From positions 89,399 to 153,398 of the forward strand of contig NZ_JAAXOQ010000011.1 of NCBI RefSeq assembly GCF_012396015.1: a stretch of DNA of 64,000 nt, written 5' to 3'. Made by a program: the position numbers and the translations under genes. This DNA comes from Tsukamurella spumae (GTDB lineage Bacteria; Actinomycetota; Actinomycetes; Mycobacteriales; Mycobacteriaceae). The notes beneath the pieces are model-generated. The model was not told the DNA's origin and did no database searches. It saw only the letters and a list, made by a program, of their open reading frames with translations. Of the stretch, positions 46,323 through 56,370 are shown in pieces (within the stretch, counting starts at the first letter, position 1; each line of letters starts with the position of its first letter).

Positions 46323-48680
46323 ATGAAGATCGCAGTGATCGGGGGCGGCCCCGGCGGCCTCTACTTCTCCGCACTGATGAAGCAGCTCGACCCGGATCAC
46401 GAGATCACGGTGTTCGAGCGGAACCGGGCCGAGGACACCTTCGGCTTCGGTGTCGTCTTCTCCGACGAGACCCTCGGCGGCATCGAGAACGCCGACCCGG
46501 TCATCTACGGGCAGATGGAATCCCACTTCGCCCGGTGGACCGACATCGACGTGCACTACCGCGGCAGATGGAACACCGTGGGCGGGCAGGGCTTCGCCGC
46601 CATGAACCGGCACGACCTGCTCGCCCTGCTGCAGCGCCGCTGCCTCGACCTCGACGTGGACGTACGGTTCGCGACGCCGGCGCCCGACGTGGAGGACCTG
46701 ATGGCGACGCACGACCTCGTGCTCGCCGCAGACGGTCTCAACTCCGCGGCGCGCACCCGGTTCGCCGAGGGCTTCGAGCCCGATCTTGATCGCCGCCGCT
46801 GCAAGTACATGTGGCTCGGCACCGACAAGGTCTTCGAGGCCTTCACGTTCATCGTGGAGGACACCGAATGGGGCACCATGCAGATCCACGGTTACCCGTA
46901 CTCGGACCAGGGCAGCACCTTCATCGTCGAGATGGCCGAGGACGTATGGCAGCGCGCGGGTTTCGACGCCACCGCCGACCGCGCCTTCGCGCCCGGCGAG
47001 AACGACGACGCCGCGATCGCCCGGATCGCGGAGATCTTCGCGCCCTACCTCGGCGACAGCCGGATCCTCGCGAACAACTCGCAGTGGATCACCTTCACCA
47101 CGATGCGCAACACCAGCTGGGTGCACCGGAACCTGGTGCTGCTCGGCGACGCCGCGCACACCGCGCACTTCTCCATCGGGTCCGGCACCAAGCTCGCGAT
47201 GGAGGACGCGCTGTCGCTGGCGGCCTGCCTGCACGAGAACGGCGATCTCGGTACGGCGCTCAAGGTCTACGAGGAGGAGCGGCGGCCCGTCGTCGAGTCG
47301 ACGCAGCGCGCGGCGCAGGCATCCCTCGAGTGGTTCGAGACCATCGGCACCTACCGCGAGCAGGAGCAGGTGCAGTTCACCTTCAACCTGCTCACCCGCA
47401 GTCGCCGGATCACCTTCGACAACCTCCGGCTCCGCGATGCCGACTTCGCCGACCGGGTCATGCGCTCGTTCGGCGCCGGCACCGGCGCCGGGCCCGAGAC
47501 CCCGGCGATGTTCCATCCGGTCACCATCGGCGAACTGCGGCTCAAGAACCGGATCGTCGTCTCGCCCATGGACATGTACTCCGCCGTGGACGGCGTGCCC
47601 AACGACTTCCACGTGATGCACCTCGGCTCGAAGGCGCTCGGCGGCGCCGGCCTGGTGATGACCGAGATGGTCTGCGTCTCCGCGGAGGGCCGGATCACCC
47701 CCGGGTGCACCGGCCTCTACACCGACGAGCAGCGCGAGGGATGGCGCCGCGTCGTCGACGCCGTGCACGCCTACTCCGGCGCGAAGATCGGCCTGCAGCT
47801 CGGCCATTCGGGCCGCAAGGGCTCGACCAAACTCATGTGGGAGGGCATCGACGATCCGCTCGACGCCGGCAACTGGGAGGTCATCGCGCCGTCGGCCCTG
47901 CCCTACGGCCCCGACAGTGCGGTGCCGCGCGAAATGACCCGCGCCGACATGGATCGCGTGGTGCGCGAGTTCGCCGACGCCGCCCGCCGCGGCGCCGATG
48001 CCGGCTTCGATCTGCTCGAGTTCCACGCCGGCCACGGCTACCTGCTCTCCTCGTTCCTCTCGCCGATCTCCAACACCCGCACCGACGAGTACGGCGGCTC
48101 CGTGGAGAACCGGCTGCGCTTCCCGCTCGAGGTCTTCGACGCCGTCCGGGCCGCGTGGCCCGCCGACCGGCCGGTCTCCGTCCGACTGTCCGCGACGGAC
48201 TGGATCCCGGACGGCAACGACATCGATGATGCGCTGGAGATCGCCCGCGCCTTCTGCGAGCACGGCGTCGACCTCGTCGACGTCTCCACCGGGCAGGTCG
48301 CCAAGCACGAGCGGCCCGCCTTCGGGCGGAGCTACCAGACCCCGTACGCGGATCGCATCCGCAACGAGGTCGCGGGGCCGGCGGGGGTGCACGTCGTGGC
48401 AGTCGGCGCCATCTCCTCCTACGACGACGTCAACTCGATCCTGCTGGCGGGCCGCGCCGACCTGTGCGCACTGGGCCGGGCCCACCTCTACGACCCCCAG
48501 TGGACCCTGCACGCCGCGGCCGACCAGCAGTACGCCGGACCGGGGGCCGAGTGGCCGGACCAGTTCCGCGCGGGCAACCGCAAGCCGCCCAGTGCGCGCA
48601 CGGACGCCGTTCGGCCTCGGCTCGCGCTACTCCGCGACGAGGAGCCCGAGCTCGCCGCGCACGTGCGGTGGACCCCGTGA
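46323..48680 (+). CDS. 2-aminobenzoyl-CoA monooxygenase/reductase (FAD hydroxylase-Old Yellow Enzyme fusion)
   Basis: A 785-residue two-domain flavoprotein. Residues 1-385 are a class A FAD monooxygenase ('[15 protein letters not shown]', '[11 protein letters not shown]', '[16 protein letters not shown]'). Residues 395-785 are an FMN-binding Old Yellow Enzyme domain ('[15 protein letters not shown]', '[11 protein letters not shown]', '[19 protein letters not shown]', 'RTDEYGGS'). This fusion is the known architecture of 2-aminobenzoyl-CoA monooxygenase/reductase (Azoarcus evansii) and of salicylyl-CoA 5-hydroxylase fusions. It hydroxylates and then reduces the ring. Starts 31 bases after the ligase. 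Terminator at 48711. Confidence 0.88.
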   Translation: MKIAVIGGGPGGLYFSALMKQLDPDHEITVFERNRAEDTFGFGVVFSDETLGGIENADPVIYGQMESHFARWTDIDVHYRGRWNTVGGQGFAAMNRHDLLALLQRRCLDLDVDVRFATPAPDVEDLMATHDLVLAADGLNSAARTRFAEGFEPDLDRRRCKYMWLGTDKVFEAFTFIVEDTEWGTMQIHGYPYSDQGSTFIVEMAEDVWQRAGFDATADRAFAPGENDDAAIARIAEIFAPYLGDSRILANNSQWITFTTMRNTSWVHRNLVLLGDAAHTAHFSIGSGTKLAMEDALSLAACLHENGDLGTALKVYEEERRPVVESTQRAAQASLEWFETIGTYREQEQVQFTFNLLTRSRRITFDNLRLRDADFADRVMRSFGAGTGAGPETPAMFHPVTIGELRLKNRIVVSPMDMYSAVDGVPNDFHVMHLGSKALGGAGLVMTEMVCVSAEGRITPGCTGLYTDEQREGWRRVVDAVHAYSGAKIGLQLGHSGRKGSTKLMWEGIDDPLDAGNWEVIAPSALPYGPDSAVPREMTRADMDRVVREFADAARRGADAGFDLLEFHAGHGYLLSSFLSPISNTRTDEYGGSVENRLRFPLEVFDAVRAAWPADRPVSVRLSATDWIPDGNDIDDALEIARAFCEHGVDLVDVSTGQVAKHERPAFGRSYQTPYADRIRNEVAGPAGVHVVAVGAISSYDDVNSILLAGRADLCALGRAHLYDPQWTLHAAADQQYAGPGAEWPDQFRAGNRKPPSARTDAVRPRLALLRDEEPELAAHVRWTP

Positions 48681-48710
48681 TCGCCGCCCATTGCTGACCC
48701 GTGCACGACG

Positions 48711-48742
48711 AGCGGCGGCGTCCCTGTCGGGACGCCGCCGCT
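48711..48742. terminator. Bidirectional terminator hairpin
   Basis: A perfect 14-bp stem (48711-48724 with 48729-48742) and 4-base loop lie between the convergent monooxygenase-fusion and nitrilase-like genes. Confidence 0.87.
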
Positions 48743-48755
48743 GGTCGATCTCGTA

Positions 48756-49847
48756 TCAGTCCGACGGTGCGGTGAAGGGCCTCCGCCAGATATCGCGGTC
48801 CTGCAGGAGGTCGATCTGCCGATCGATGACCTCGCGCCGGAATTCGGCGTGGTGCGGGGGAATCCGATCCAGGTACCGATTCTTCGGGTACAGGGGCTGC
48901 TCGTAGATGAGCTGGGCCATCTCGGTGCGGACGTCCTTGAGCCAGTTGGTCACCTGCGCCGACGCCCGGTGATGGCGCAGTGCCTCGATGTTGACGGTGC
49001 CCGAGACGAAGGTGGATCCGTTGCTGTCGAACTGCTTGCCGACGATCGCGCCCTTGTAGTCGACGATCATCGATCGTCCGCCGCCGGCGTCGATCGCGGG
49101 CTGCCCGGGCTCCATGCTTCCCCCGATGTTGGGCGCGACGACGTACATGTTGTTCTCGAGCGCCCGCGCACGGTTGGAGATCTCGAAGACATCGTTCTCG
49201 GTGAACGGCGCTGGAAGAGAGGCGCGGTAGACCACCTCGGCGCCGTTCAATGCGAGCCCACGGCCGTTCTCGGGGAAGTTGCCCTCCATCGCCATCATGA
49301 CGCCGAGCCGCCCGATCGCGGTGTCCGCGACCGGCCAGAAGGCGTCGAGGGTGCGGCCGTACTTCTCGATCCACCAGTCGAACAGGTCGTGCGGCGAGAC
49401 CGAGCGCTCCACCGGAAGCAGTGCGTTGAGCTTGTAGTGCTGCAGGACGATGTCCCCGTCGGGCGCGATGACGAAGCCGACGTTGAAGAACAGGTCCGGC
49501 CAATCCGGATGCCGTGCCTTCGCCTGTCCCATGACGAAGACCTTCCACCGTCGCGCCAGATCTGCGAGCCGGTCGGTCTCGGGCCCCGGGATGTCGATGG
49601 CGCAGGTGTGCGCGTAGTCGGTGTGGTCGGCGTCGCGGATCTCGTCGGTGAAACCCTGCAGCGCGCCCTCGGGGACCGCGAGCAGGCGGACCGGGATGTC
49701 CAGATTGGACAACCAGAACGCGCCCGCGGCGAGGTGCTCGAGATGGTCGATGTTCGCGCCGATATCCGCGCGTGCCGAGATCGGACGGAACACTGGGATC
49801 AGGCCGACGGCGTTGTACGGCTCGATCGGGCCGGTGGGATCGCCCAT
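48756..49847 (-). CDS. Nitrilase-superfamily protein (aliphatic-amidase-like) lacking the catalytic Cys
   Basis: A 363-residue carbon-nitrogen hydrolase relative. The catalytic Glu60 ('VPEGAL') and Lys139 ('QHYKLNAL') are in place, but the nucleophile segment reads 'GVMMAMEGNFPE'. Aligned by eye with aliphatic amidases ('IICDDGNYPE'), the catalytic Cys position is Ala186. The rest ('RALENNMYVVAPNIGGS') is well kept, so the gene is not decaying. GGAGG precedes the ATG, 13 bases after the cyclase-family gene, so the two form an operon. It may have a non-catalytic or altered role in the indole/aromatic pathway. Confidence 0.8.
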   Translation of the reverse strand: MGDPTGPIEPYNAVGLIPVFRPISARADIGANIDHLEHLAAGAFWLSNLDIPVRLLAVPEGALQGFTDEIRDADHTDYAHTCAIDIPGPETDRLADLARRWKVFVMGQAKARHPDWPDLFFNVGFVIAPDGDIVLQHYKLNALLPVERSVSPHDLFDWWIEKYGRTLDAFWPVADTAIGRLGVMMAMEGNFPENGRGLALNGAEVVYRASLPAPFTENDVFEISNRARALENNMYVVAPNIGGSMEPGQPAIDAGGGRSMIVDYKGAIVGKQFDSNGSTFVSGTVNIEALRHHRASAQVTNWLKDVRTEMAQLIYEQPLYPKNRYLDRIPPHHAEFRREVIDRQIDLLQDRDIWRRPFTAPSD

Positions 49848-49860
49848 GTCGTGCCTCCGA

Positions 49861-50628
49861 TCAGTGCTCGACGAGGGCGAGGACGCGGGCGGGGGAGCCG
49901 GTGCCGCCGACGATCGGTAGCGGCGAGACCACGATCACCGCGCCCTGCGGCGGCAGCTGCGCGAGGTTCCGCAGGCTCGTGAGCCCGTACTTGTCGGCGC
50001 CGAGCAGGAAGTTGTGCGCGGGGAAGGGCGGCTCCAACATCGCCGCATTGCCCGCGTCGATGCCCACCGTCTCGACGCCGAAACCCGAGATCGGCACCTC
50101 CTCGGCGAGCCACCGGGCGCACGCCGCGGAGACGCCGGGCGTGTGCGAGCCGCCCTCGTCCACGTTGAGGAAACGCTCGCGGTCACCGCCGTACTGGTCC
50201 CAGCCCGTCCGCAGCAGGAGCCACGCGCCCTCTTCGATCGGGCCGTGCTCCGCGATCCAGCCCTGCACGTCGGTGACGTCGAGCAACCAGTCGGGATCGG
50301 CCGCGGCGCGGTCGGCGAAGTCCATCACGCAGGCGGGGCCGACGAGACGACCGGGCGGCAACTGGCTGACATCGGCGCCGTCGCGGCCCGTGATCCAGTG
50401 GCACGGGGCGTCCACGTGCGTGCCGATGTGCTCGCCGGTGTGGATGTTGTTGTGCTGCCACGCCGGAGCCGTCGGCTCGAACGCCGCGACGCGCTCCAGG
50501 CTGAAGTCGATGAGGTTCACGAAGGGCTCCGGCAGGCGCAGGGTCGGCGTGTCCGCCGACAGCGGCGTGGTCAGGTCGAGCACCCGGATCCTTCCGCCCG
50601 CGAGGGCGGTGGCGAGTTCGGTGAGCAT
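49861..50628 (-). CDS. Cyclase-family Mn/Zn hydrolase (arylformamidase/isatin hydrolase-like)
   Basis: A 255-residue cyclase-superfamily protein with the metal-binding signature 'HTGEHIGTHVDAPCHW' (HxGTHxDxPxH) and the later 'GVETVGIDAGNAA' and 'HNFLLGADKYGLTSL'. Members include KynB (N-formylkynurenine hydrolysis) and isatin hydrolase (isatin to isatinate); both reactions feed anthranilate, matching the nearby 2-aminobenzoyl-CoA genes. ATG 50628 has AGAGGA 5 bases upstream. First gene of the two-gene leftward operon, divergent from iorA across the direct-repeat operator at 50734-50772. Confidence 0.84.
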   Translation of the reverse strand: MLTELATALAGGRIRVLDLTTPLSADTPTLRLPEPFVNLIDFSLERVAAFEPTAPAWQHNNIHTGEHIGTHVDAPCHWITGRDGADVSQLPPGRLVGPACVMDFADRAAADPDWLLDVTDVQGWIAEHGPIEEGAWLLLRTGWDQYGGDRERFLNVDEGGSHTPGVSAACARWLAEEVPISGFGVETVGIDAGNAAMLEPPFPAHNFLLGADKYGLTSLRNLAQLPPQGAVIVVSPLPIVGGTGSPARVLALVEH

Positions 50629-50733
50629 GGGGTCCTCTTCTCCCCGGCAGGTGCCGGAGTCGGCTGAGCGGCGCAGGGCCGCACCGTCGGAAAGCGGCGG
50701 CTGCGCCCGACGGTAGGACGCGTCCAACCACCC

Positions 50734-50772
50734 GGCTATCCAGATCGCGACAGCCCGCTGTCCCGATCGGCG
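50734..50772. promoter_or_regulatory. Direct-repeat activator site before iorA
   Basis: GGCTATCCAGATCGCG (50734-50749) is followed 22 bases on by a weaker copy GCTGTCCCGATCGGCG (50757-50772). The first copy matches 15 of 16 bases of the repeat at 58855-58870 beside the AraC gene. A -10 box TAGCGT (50814-50819) lies 42 bases downstream, the usual distance for an AraC-type activator. Confidence 0.65.
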
Positions 50773-50864
50773 CGGGACCCGCGCGGGCCCTTCAACGCAT
50801 CCCGGAGCGAGGCTAGCGTGGGATGCATCACACGGCCCGTGATATGTGGAAGGCAGGTCGGGGC

Positions 50865-53042
50865 ATGGCGGAACGCTCCTTTGCGAAAGAAGTCCTCAAG
50901 CTGCGCCAGGAACCGGGGACCCGGTTCGAGGGCGAGGGGATCCTGGCGGTGACGAAGGCGTTGCTGCAGTCCGGCGTGGCGTACGTCGGCGGCTACCAGG
51001 GGGCGCCGATCAGCCACCTGATGGACGTCCTCGGCGACGCCCGCGAGATCCTGGACGAGTACGGCGTGTACTTCGAGAACAGCGCCTCGGAGGCGACCGC
51101 CGCGGCCATGCTCGCCGCCTCGGTGCACTACCCGCTGCGCGGCGCGATCACCTTCAAGTCGACGGTGGGCACCAACGTCGCGTCCGATGCACTCGCCAAC
51201 CTCGCCAGCGGCGGCGTCACCGGCGGCGCACTCATCATCGTCGGCGAGGACTACGGCGAGGGCAGCTCGATCATGCAGGAGCGCTCCCACGCCTTCGCGA
51301 TGAAATCGCAGATGTGGCTGCTGGATCCGCGACCCGATCACACCGCCATCGTGGACGCCGTGGAGCACGGCTTCGCCCTGTCCGAGGCGTCGAACACTCC
51401 CGTCATGCTGGAGCTACGGCTGCGGTCGTGCCACCTGCACGGCACCTTCACCACCCGGGAGAACCGGCGGCCGGAGATGACCGTCCAGCAGGCGATGGAG
51501 AACCCGAAGCGCGACGTGAGCCGCGTCGTGCTGCCGCCCGCGAGCTTCCAGCACGAGCAGGAGAAGATCGCCCACCGCTGGCCCGCCGCCGTGCAGTACA
51601 TCCGTGAGCACGGCCTCAACGAGAGCTTCGGCCCCGCCGACGGCAGGATCGGCCTGATCGTGCAGGGCGGCCTGTACAACACGCTCAACCGCGCGCTCGA
51701 GCTGCTCGGCTGCTCGGACGCCTTCGGCGACACCGCGATCCCGCTCTACGTCATGAACGTGACCTACCCCGTGATCGACGAGGAGATCGTCGAGTTCTGC
51801 GCCGACAAGGACGCCGTCCTGCTCCTCGAGGAGGGGCAGCCCGACTACATCGAGCAGAACCTCAACGCGATCCTGCGCCGCAACGATCTCGATACCGCGC
51901 TGCACGGCAAGGACGTGCTGCCGAAGGCGGGGGAGTACACCCCGATCGCCGTGACGAAGGGCGTCGCCGAGTTCCTCAGCCGGTACGCGCCGGAACTGGT
52001 CAGCGGCGATCCCGCGGTGCTCCTCCCGGCGGGGGATCCGCGCAGCCCGTTCACCGAGCGGGTCGACGGCCGCGCCGTGCAACCCCGCCCGCCGGGCCTG
52101 TGCACAGGCTGCCCGGAGCGGCCGATCTTCTCCGCGCTCAAACTCGCCGAGCGCGAGACCGGCGTGGAGCACCACGTGAGCGCCGACATCGGCTGTCACC
52201 TGTTCGCCATCAACGAGCCCTTCAACCTGGGCGCCACGACGATGGGCTACGGCCTCGGCTCCGCCGGCGGAGCCGCGCTGAGCAACAAGGACGCCGGCCG
52301 GCGCGGGATCGCCGTGATGGGCGACGGCGGTTTCTGGCACAACGGGCTGACCTCGGGCGTCGGCAACGCCGTCTTCAACGAGTCCGACCAGCTCCTGGTG
52401 GTGGTGGACAACGCCTACGCCGCGGCGACCGGCGGCCAGGACCTGCTCTCCTCCCGTGCGATCCTGCCCGACCGGAGCACCAACAACCCGATCGAGCGGG
52501 CGGTGCGCGGGGTCGGCGTGAAATGGGCGCGGACCATGCCCGACACGTTCGACGTCGCGAAGATGCGCGATGTCTTCATCGATGCCCTCACCAGTAAGAA
52601 GAAGGGCCCCAAGGTCATCGTCGCGCAGAGCGAGTGCCAGCTGAACAAGCAGCGCCGCGAGAAGCCCGAGCGGGCCGCCGCGGTGAAGGCCGGCAAGCGC
52701 GTCGTCACCCAGCGGTTCGGCGTGGACCCGGAGACCTGCACGGGCGATCACGCGTGCATGCGCATCTCGGGCTGCCCGTCGCTGACGATCGCGCCCAACC
52801 CCGACCCCATGCGGACCGACCCCGTGGCCGCGGTCACCGATACCTGCGTCGGCTGCGGTGTGTGCGGCAACAACGCGCACGCCGCCGCGCTCTGTCCGTC
52901 GTTCTACCGCACCGACGTCGTCACCAATCCCACACGCGTCGACCGGATCCGCGACCGAGTTCGCGGCGCCGTGTCCGAGCGCCTGGGCCGCGGCCTCGAG
53001 GGCCGCGCGGCCCGCTTCGAATCCACGGAGGCCTTCTCATGA
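50865..53042 (+). CDS. iorA: Indolepyruvate:ferredoxin oxidoreductase alpha-type subunit
   Basis: A 725-residue thiamine-diphosphate enzyme with pyrimidine-domain start ('LLQSGVAYVGGYQGAPISHLMDVL'), TPP-binding region 'MGDGGFWHNGLTSGVGNAVFN' with 'VVDNAYAAATGGQDLLSS', and a C-terminal ferredoxin-like domain ('CTGDHACMRISGCP', 'CVGCGVCGNNAHAAALCP'). It oxidatively decarboxylates an arylpyruvate (indolepyruvate or phenylpyruvate) to aryl-acetyl-CoA with ferredoxin. ATG 50865 is chosen over 50823 because the -10 box at 50814-50819 puts the transcription start after 50823. iorB follows with a 4-base overlap. Confidence 0.9.
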   Translation: MAERSFAKEVLKLRQEPGTRFEGEGILAVTKALLQSGVAYVGGYQGAPISHLMDVLGDAREILDEYGVYFENSASEATAAAMLAASVHYPLRGAITFKSTVGTNVASDALANLASGGVTGGALIIVGEDYGEGSSIMQERSHAFAMKSQMWLLDPRPDHTAIVDAVEHGFALSEASNTPVMLELRLRSCHLHGTFTTRENRRPEMTVQQAMENPKRDVSRVVLPPASFQHEQEKIAHRWPAAVQYIREHGLNESFGPADGRIGLIVQGGLYNTLNRALELLGCSDAFGDTAIPLYVMNVTYPVIDEEIVEFCADKDAVLLLEEGQPDYIEQNLNAILRRNDLDTALHGKDVLPKAGEYTPIAVTKGVAEFLSRYAPELVSGDPAVLLPAGDPRSPFTERVDGRAVQPRPPGLCTGCPERPIFSALKLAERETGVEHHVSADIGCHLFAINEPFNLGATTMGYGLGSAGGAALSNKDAGRRGIAVMGDGGFWHNGLTSGVGNAVFNESDQLLVVVDNAYAAATGGQDLLSSRAILPDRSTNNPIERAVRGVGVKWARTMPDTFDVAKMRDVFIDALTSKKKGPKVIVAQSECQLNKQRREKPERAAAVKAGKRVVTQRFGVDPETCTGDHACMRISGCPSLTIAPNPDPMRTDPVAAVTDTCVGCGVCGNNAHAAALCPSFYRTDVVTNPTRVDRIRDRVRGAVSERLGRGLEGRAARFESTEAFS

Positions 53043-54688
53043 CCTGGACCGTCGGGCAGCGGCCCATCACCATCGCCGTGCTCGCCATGGGCGGCGAGGG
53101 CGGCGGCGTTCTCGCCGACTGGATCGTCTCCCTCGGCGAGGACGAGGGCTGGATCGCGCAGAACACCTCGGTCGCCGGTGTCGCCCAGCGCACGGGCGCC
53201 ACCGTGTACTACGCGGAGCTGTTCCCGCCGGACGTCGCGCACCGCAGCGGGTCGGGGCGCGCCCGGGAGACCCCGATCCTCTCGCTCATGCCCACGCCCG
53301 GCGAGGTCGACGTGCTCATCGCCTCCGAGCTGATGGAGGCCGGTCGCGCGGTGCAACGCGGCTTCGTCACTCCGGACCGCACCACTCTCATCACCTCGCT
53401 GAACCGGGTGTACTCGATCCTCGAGAAGTCCACCCTCGACGACGGCCGGGTCGATTCCGCGGCCCTGCTCGACGGGGCCGTCGCCGCCGCGAAGACCCTC
53501 GTCTCCGGCGATTTCGCCACGCTCGCCCGGGACAACGGCAGCGTCATCAGCGCGTCCCTGTTCGGCGCCCTCGCGGGCAGCGGCGCCCTGCCCTTCCCCC
53601 GCGAGGACTTCGAGGAGGCGATCCGCAAGGGCGGCAAGGGCGTCGAGACCTCCCTCGCCGCGTTCGCCGCGGGGTACGAGCGGGCTCGGCAGAGCCTCGC
53701 GGAGGACGCCGCTCGGGCGCAGGCCCCGGCACCGTCGGGCGGCGGGCCCGTGCCGCTGACGCTGCAGGTGCGGCGACCGAAGACGCCCGAGGAGCTCAAG
53801 GCCGAGCGCGAGACCGAGCGCAACGAGATCGCCGCGCGCGCACCGGAAACCCTCGTCGGGCCCGCGCTCGCCGACCGGGCCCGCCGCGTGGCGCGATCCT
53901 TCCCGCCGGCCGCGGCGTCGATGCTCCTGCACGGGCTCGAGCGCACCGCCGTGTACCAGGACCTCGCGTACGCGGACCGCTACCTCGACCGCGTCGCCCG
54001 GATCAGCGCCCTCGACCCCGACCACGAGGGCGAGGCCCGGCTCACGGTGGAGGCGGCGCGGCACATCGCGCTGTGGATGAGCTACCAGGACACGGTGCAC
54101 GTCGCGCTGCAGAAGGTGCGCGGCCGGCGCATGGACCGTGTGCGCGCGGAGGTGCGGCCCGGCGATGAGCAGGTGATGCGCGTGCACGAGTACCTGCACC
54201 CGCAGGTCGACGAGATCACCGACACGATGCCGACCGCTCTGGGCCGCGCGCTGGAGCACAATCGGGCCTTCGCCAAGGCCGTCGACACCGTGTGCCACCG
54301 CGGGTTCGTCATCAACACCACCTCGGTGTGGGGCTACGCGACCTTGTCGACCCTCGCCCGGATGCGGCCGCTGCGGCCGCGGTCCCTGCGGTTCGGCCGC
54401 GAGCAGGTGTTCATCGACACCTGGCTCGACACGGTGACCTCCGTCGGCCGCAGTGATCCCGCGCTCGCGACCGAGGTGGTGGTCGCGGCTCGGGTTCTCA
54501 AGGGCTACGGGCAGACCCACGCCCACGGCGTCGACAGCTTCGGCCAGTTGATGGACGGACTCGAGCTGGTGCGCGGGCTGCCCGACGCCGCCGACCGGAT
54601 GCGCCGACTGGTCGACGCCGCCGTCGCCGACGAGGACGGCGGGAAGCTCCGCGACGGCCTCGCCGCCCTGCGCCGCGCCGCCGCCTGA
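53039..54688 (+). CDS. iorB: Indolepyruvate oxidoreductase beta-type subunit (extended)
   Basis: A 549-residue partner of the gene above. The N-terminal 190 residues are the gamma/beta 2-ketoacid oxidoreductase domain ('VLAMGGEGGGVLADWIVSLGEDEGW', 'TSVAGVAQRTGATVYY', 'LIASELMEAGRAVQRGFV'). A long C-terminal extension (about 230-549, DUF6537-like) is helical, with 'YADRYLDRVARI' and 'VVVAARVLKGYGQTHAHG'. Archaeal IorB lacks this extension; aerobic bacterial versions have it. The ATG overlaps the iorA stop by 4 bases. A terminator at 54717-54748 ends the operon. Confidence 0.87.
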   Translation: MTWTVGQRPITIAVLAMGGEGGGVLADWIVSLGEDEGWIAQNTSVAGVAQRTGATVYYAELFPPDVAHRSGSGRARETPILSLMPTPGEVDVLIASELMEAGRAVQRGFVTPDRTTLITSLNRVYSILEKSTLDDGRVDSAALLDGAVAAAKTLVSGDFATLARDNGSVISASLFGALAGSGALPFPREDFEEAIRKGGKGVETSLAAFAAGYERARQSLAEDAARAQAPAPSGGGPVPLTLQVRRPKTPEELKAERETERNEIAARAPETLVGPALADRARRVARSFPPAAASMLLHGLERTAVYQDLAYADRYLDRVARISALDPDHEGEARLTVEAARHIALWMSYQDTVHVALQKVRGRRMDRVRAEVRPGDEQVMRVHEYLHPQVDEITDTMPTALGRALEHNRAFAKAVDTVCHRGFVINTTSVWGYATLSTLARMRPLRPRSLRFGREQVFIDTWLDTVTSVGRSDPALATEVVVAARVLKGYGQTHAHGVDSFGQLMDGLELVRGLPDAADRMRRLVDAAVADEDGGKLRDGLAALRRAAA

Positions 54689-54716
54689 GGGCGGCGACCA
54701 CAGCCACGAGCGAGGA

Positions 54717-54748
54717 GGGGGGCGAACCGGTCATCCGGTTCGCCCCCC
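54717..54748. terminator. Terminator after iorAB
   Basis: A perfect 14-bp stem (GGGGGGCGAACCGG at 54717-54730 with 54735-54748) and 4-base loop, extended by further weaker pairs and followed by a T-rich run. It separates convergent operons. Confidence 0.9.
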
Positions 54749-54765
54749 TTCTTCTCTGCGGAGGG

Positions 54766-56370
54766 TCAGCGCCGCAGCAGACGCCGGACGCGGGTGAGGA
54801 CACCGTCGTCGCGCCCCAGCAGCTCCTGCGCGACGAGATGACCCGAGCCGCCGCCGAGGCCGGGCCCCGGGTGGGTGGCGGCGCCGATGTGCCACAGGCC
54901 GTCCACCGCGGTGCGGTGCCGCGCGGTCAGCGGTCCGGGGCGCCAGAAGATGTTCTGATCCAGCTCTGCCGCACCGCAGTACGGATCACCCTGCACAGCA
55001 TTGGGATTCGCCGTGGCCAGGTCGACGGGACTGATCGCCGTGATCGCGAGGACGCTCTCGCGGGTGCCGGGCGCCGCTTCCTCGAGCAGTCCGAGGATTC
55101 GGTCGACGTACCCGGCGACGAGTTCGTCGGTCCAGCCGCCGGACGTGTCGAGCTCTCCCGCCGCATCGCCGATCGGCGCGAACGGAACCTCCTGCAACTG
55201 CAGCCACAGCATCCCGTGGCCCGCGGGGACCCGGCTCGGGTCGATGAGGGCCTGCTGCCCGACGACCACCGTCGGGCGGGCGGGCAGAAGGCCGGCCTCG
55301 GCCTGCGCGCACGCGATGCCGACGGAATCCGACCCGGCGGTGAGGTGCACCAGCGGCGCACCGTCGAGGGCATCGTCGGACCACTGGAGGGGCTCGGCGA
55401 GTGCGACGTGCACCTGCATCGCGGCCCGTCCGTACTGGTAGCCGCGCGCCTCGGCGCGGACCGCCTCGGGCACGGCCGATTCCGGCAGCAGGTCGCAGTA
55501 CAGCGCCGTCGGCGTGACCGAGGCGAGGATGGCCTCGCGGGCGTCGATCCGGCGTCCGCCGACCATGACGCCGGCGGCGCGCCCGCGCTCCACGAGGATC
55601 CGGTCGACCGGCGCGCCGGTCAGGACCTCGACGCCGCGCTCGGCGAGCAGCGACGCGAAGGCGTCCAGGAAGGCCCGCTGCCCGCCGACCGCCACGGGCA
55701 GGCCCGCACCGTGCATGGTCGCCGCGAAGACCGGGATCATCAGCCCGCCCGAGGCGCTGTCGGGGCTCAGGCCCGCGTGCAGCAGCCAGGGTGCCCAGAG
55801 CTGGTCCACCTCGCTACCCTCGAAGGTCCTTCGGCCCCAGCGGCGCCCGCTGGTGGCGGCGTCGCGGACCCAGCCCTCGGTGCGGCCCAGGCCGCGGCGC
55901 AGCATCGTCGCCGCGTGGCCCAGCACCCCCGGGGCGCGGGTCTCGTTGCCCAGGAGGCCGCCGATGACGTCGAGGTCGCCGCCGATCCGGTCGAGCATCG
56001 CGAGGTAGGCGGCGCGGTCGCGCTCCGAGAACTGCTCGACGGTGCGCGCCGGGTCGCGATGCGCGACCACCGCGGGGCCGTCGCCGGAGACGGATCCGGT
56101 CACGGCGTCCTCGGCGTTCGCGTACTCGAGCCCGTGTCGGTGCAGGTCGTCGCCGAGCGTCGCGTACGCGCCGCCCGTGACGAAGAGGGGGTGCCACGAC
56201 GAATAGGTGTCGTGCACGAAGCCCGGCAGCGTCAGCTCGTCGCTCGCGAGGAAGCCCCCGAGCCGGTCGGCGGCCTCGATGAGACACACCGACCGGCCGG
56301 AGCCGGCGAGCTCGGCGGCGGCGACGAGACTGTTGATGCCGGACCCGATGACGACCACATCGGCCGTCAC
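54766..56370 (-). CDS. FAD-dependent oxidoreductase (phytoene desaturase-like)
   Basis: A 534-residue flavoprotein of the CrtI/amine-oxidase superfamily. It has the N-terminal dinucleotide motif 'VVVIGSGINSLVAAAELAGSG', 'IEAADRLGGFLAS', 'GLPVAVGGQRAFLDAFASLL', and C-terminal 'LWHIGAATHPGPGLGGGSGHLVAQELL', a pattern used for FAD binding by phytoene-dehydrogenase-like proteins. No carotenoid genes are near; it probably oxidises or desaturates a catabolic intermediate. GTG 56370 overlaps the stop of the flavin monooxygenase by 4 bases: third gene of the SDR-monooxygenase-oxidoreductase operon. Confidence 0.83.
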   Translation of the reverse strand: MTADVVVIGSGINSLVAAAELAGSGRSVCLIEAADRLGGFLASDELTLPGFVHDTYSSWHPLFVTGGAYATLGDDLHRHGLEYANAEDAVTGSVSGDGPAVVAHRDPARTVEQFSERDRAAYLAMLDRIGGDLDVIGGLLGNETRAPGVLGHAATMLRRGLGRTEGWVRDAATSGRRWGRRTFEGSEVDQLWAPWLLHAGLSPDSASGGLMIPVFAATMHGAGLPVAVGGQRAFLDAFASLLAERGVEVLTGAPVDRILVERGRAAGVMVGGRRIDAREAILASVTPTALYCDLLPESAVPEAVRAEARGYQYGRAAMQVHVALAEPLQWSDDALDGAPLVHLTAGSDSVGIACAQAEAGLLPARPTVVVGQQALIDPSRVPAGHGMLWLQLQEVPFAPIGDAAGELDTSGGWTDELVAGYVDRILGLLEEAAPGTRESVLAITAISPVDLATANPNAVQGDPYCGAAELDQNIFWRPGPLTARHRTAVDGLWHIGAATHPGPGLGGGSGHLVAQELLGRDDGVLTRVRRLLRR

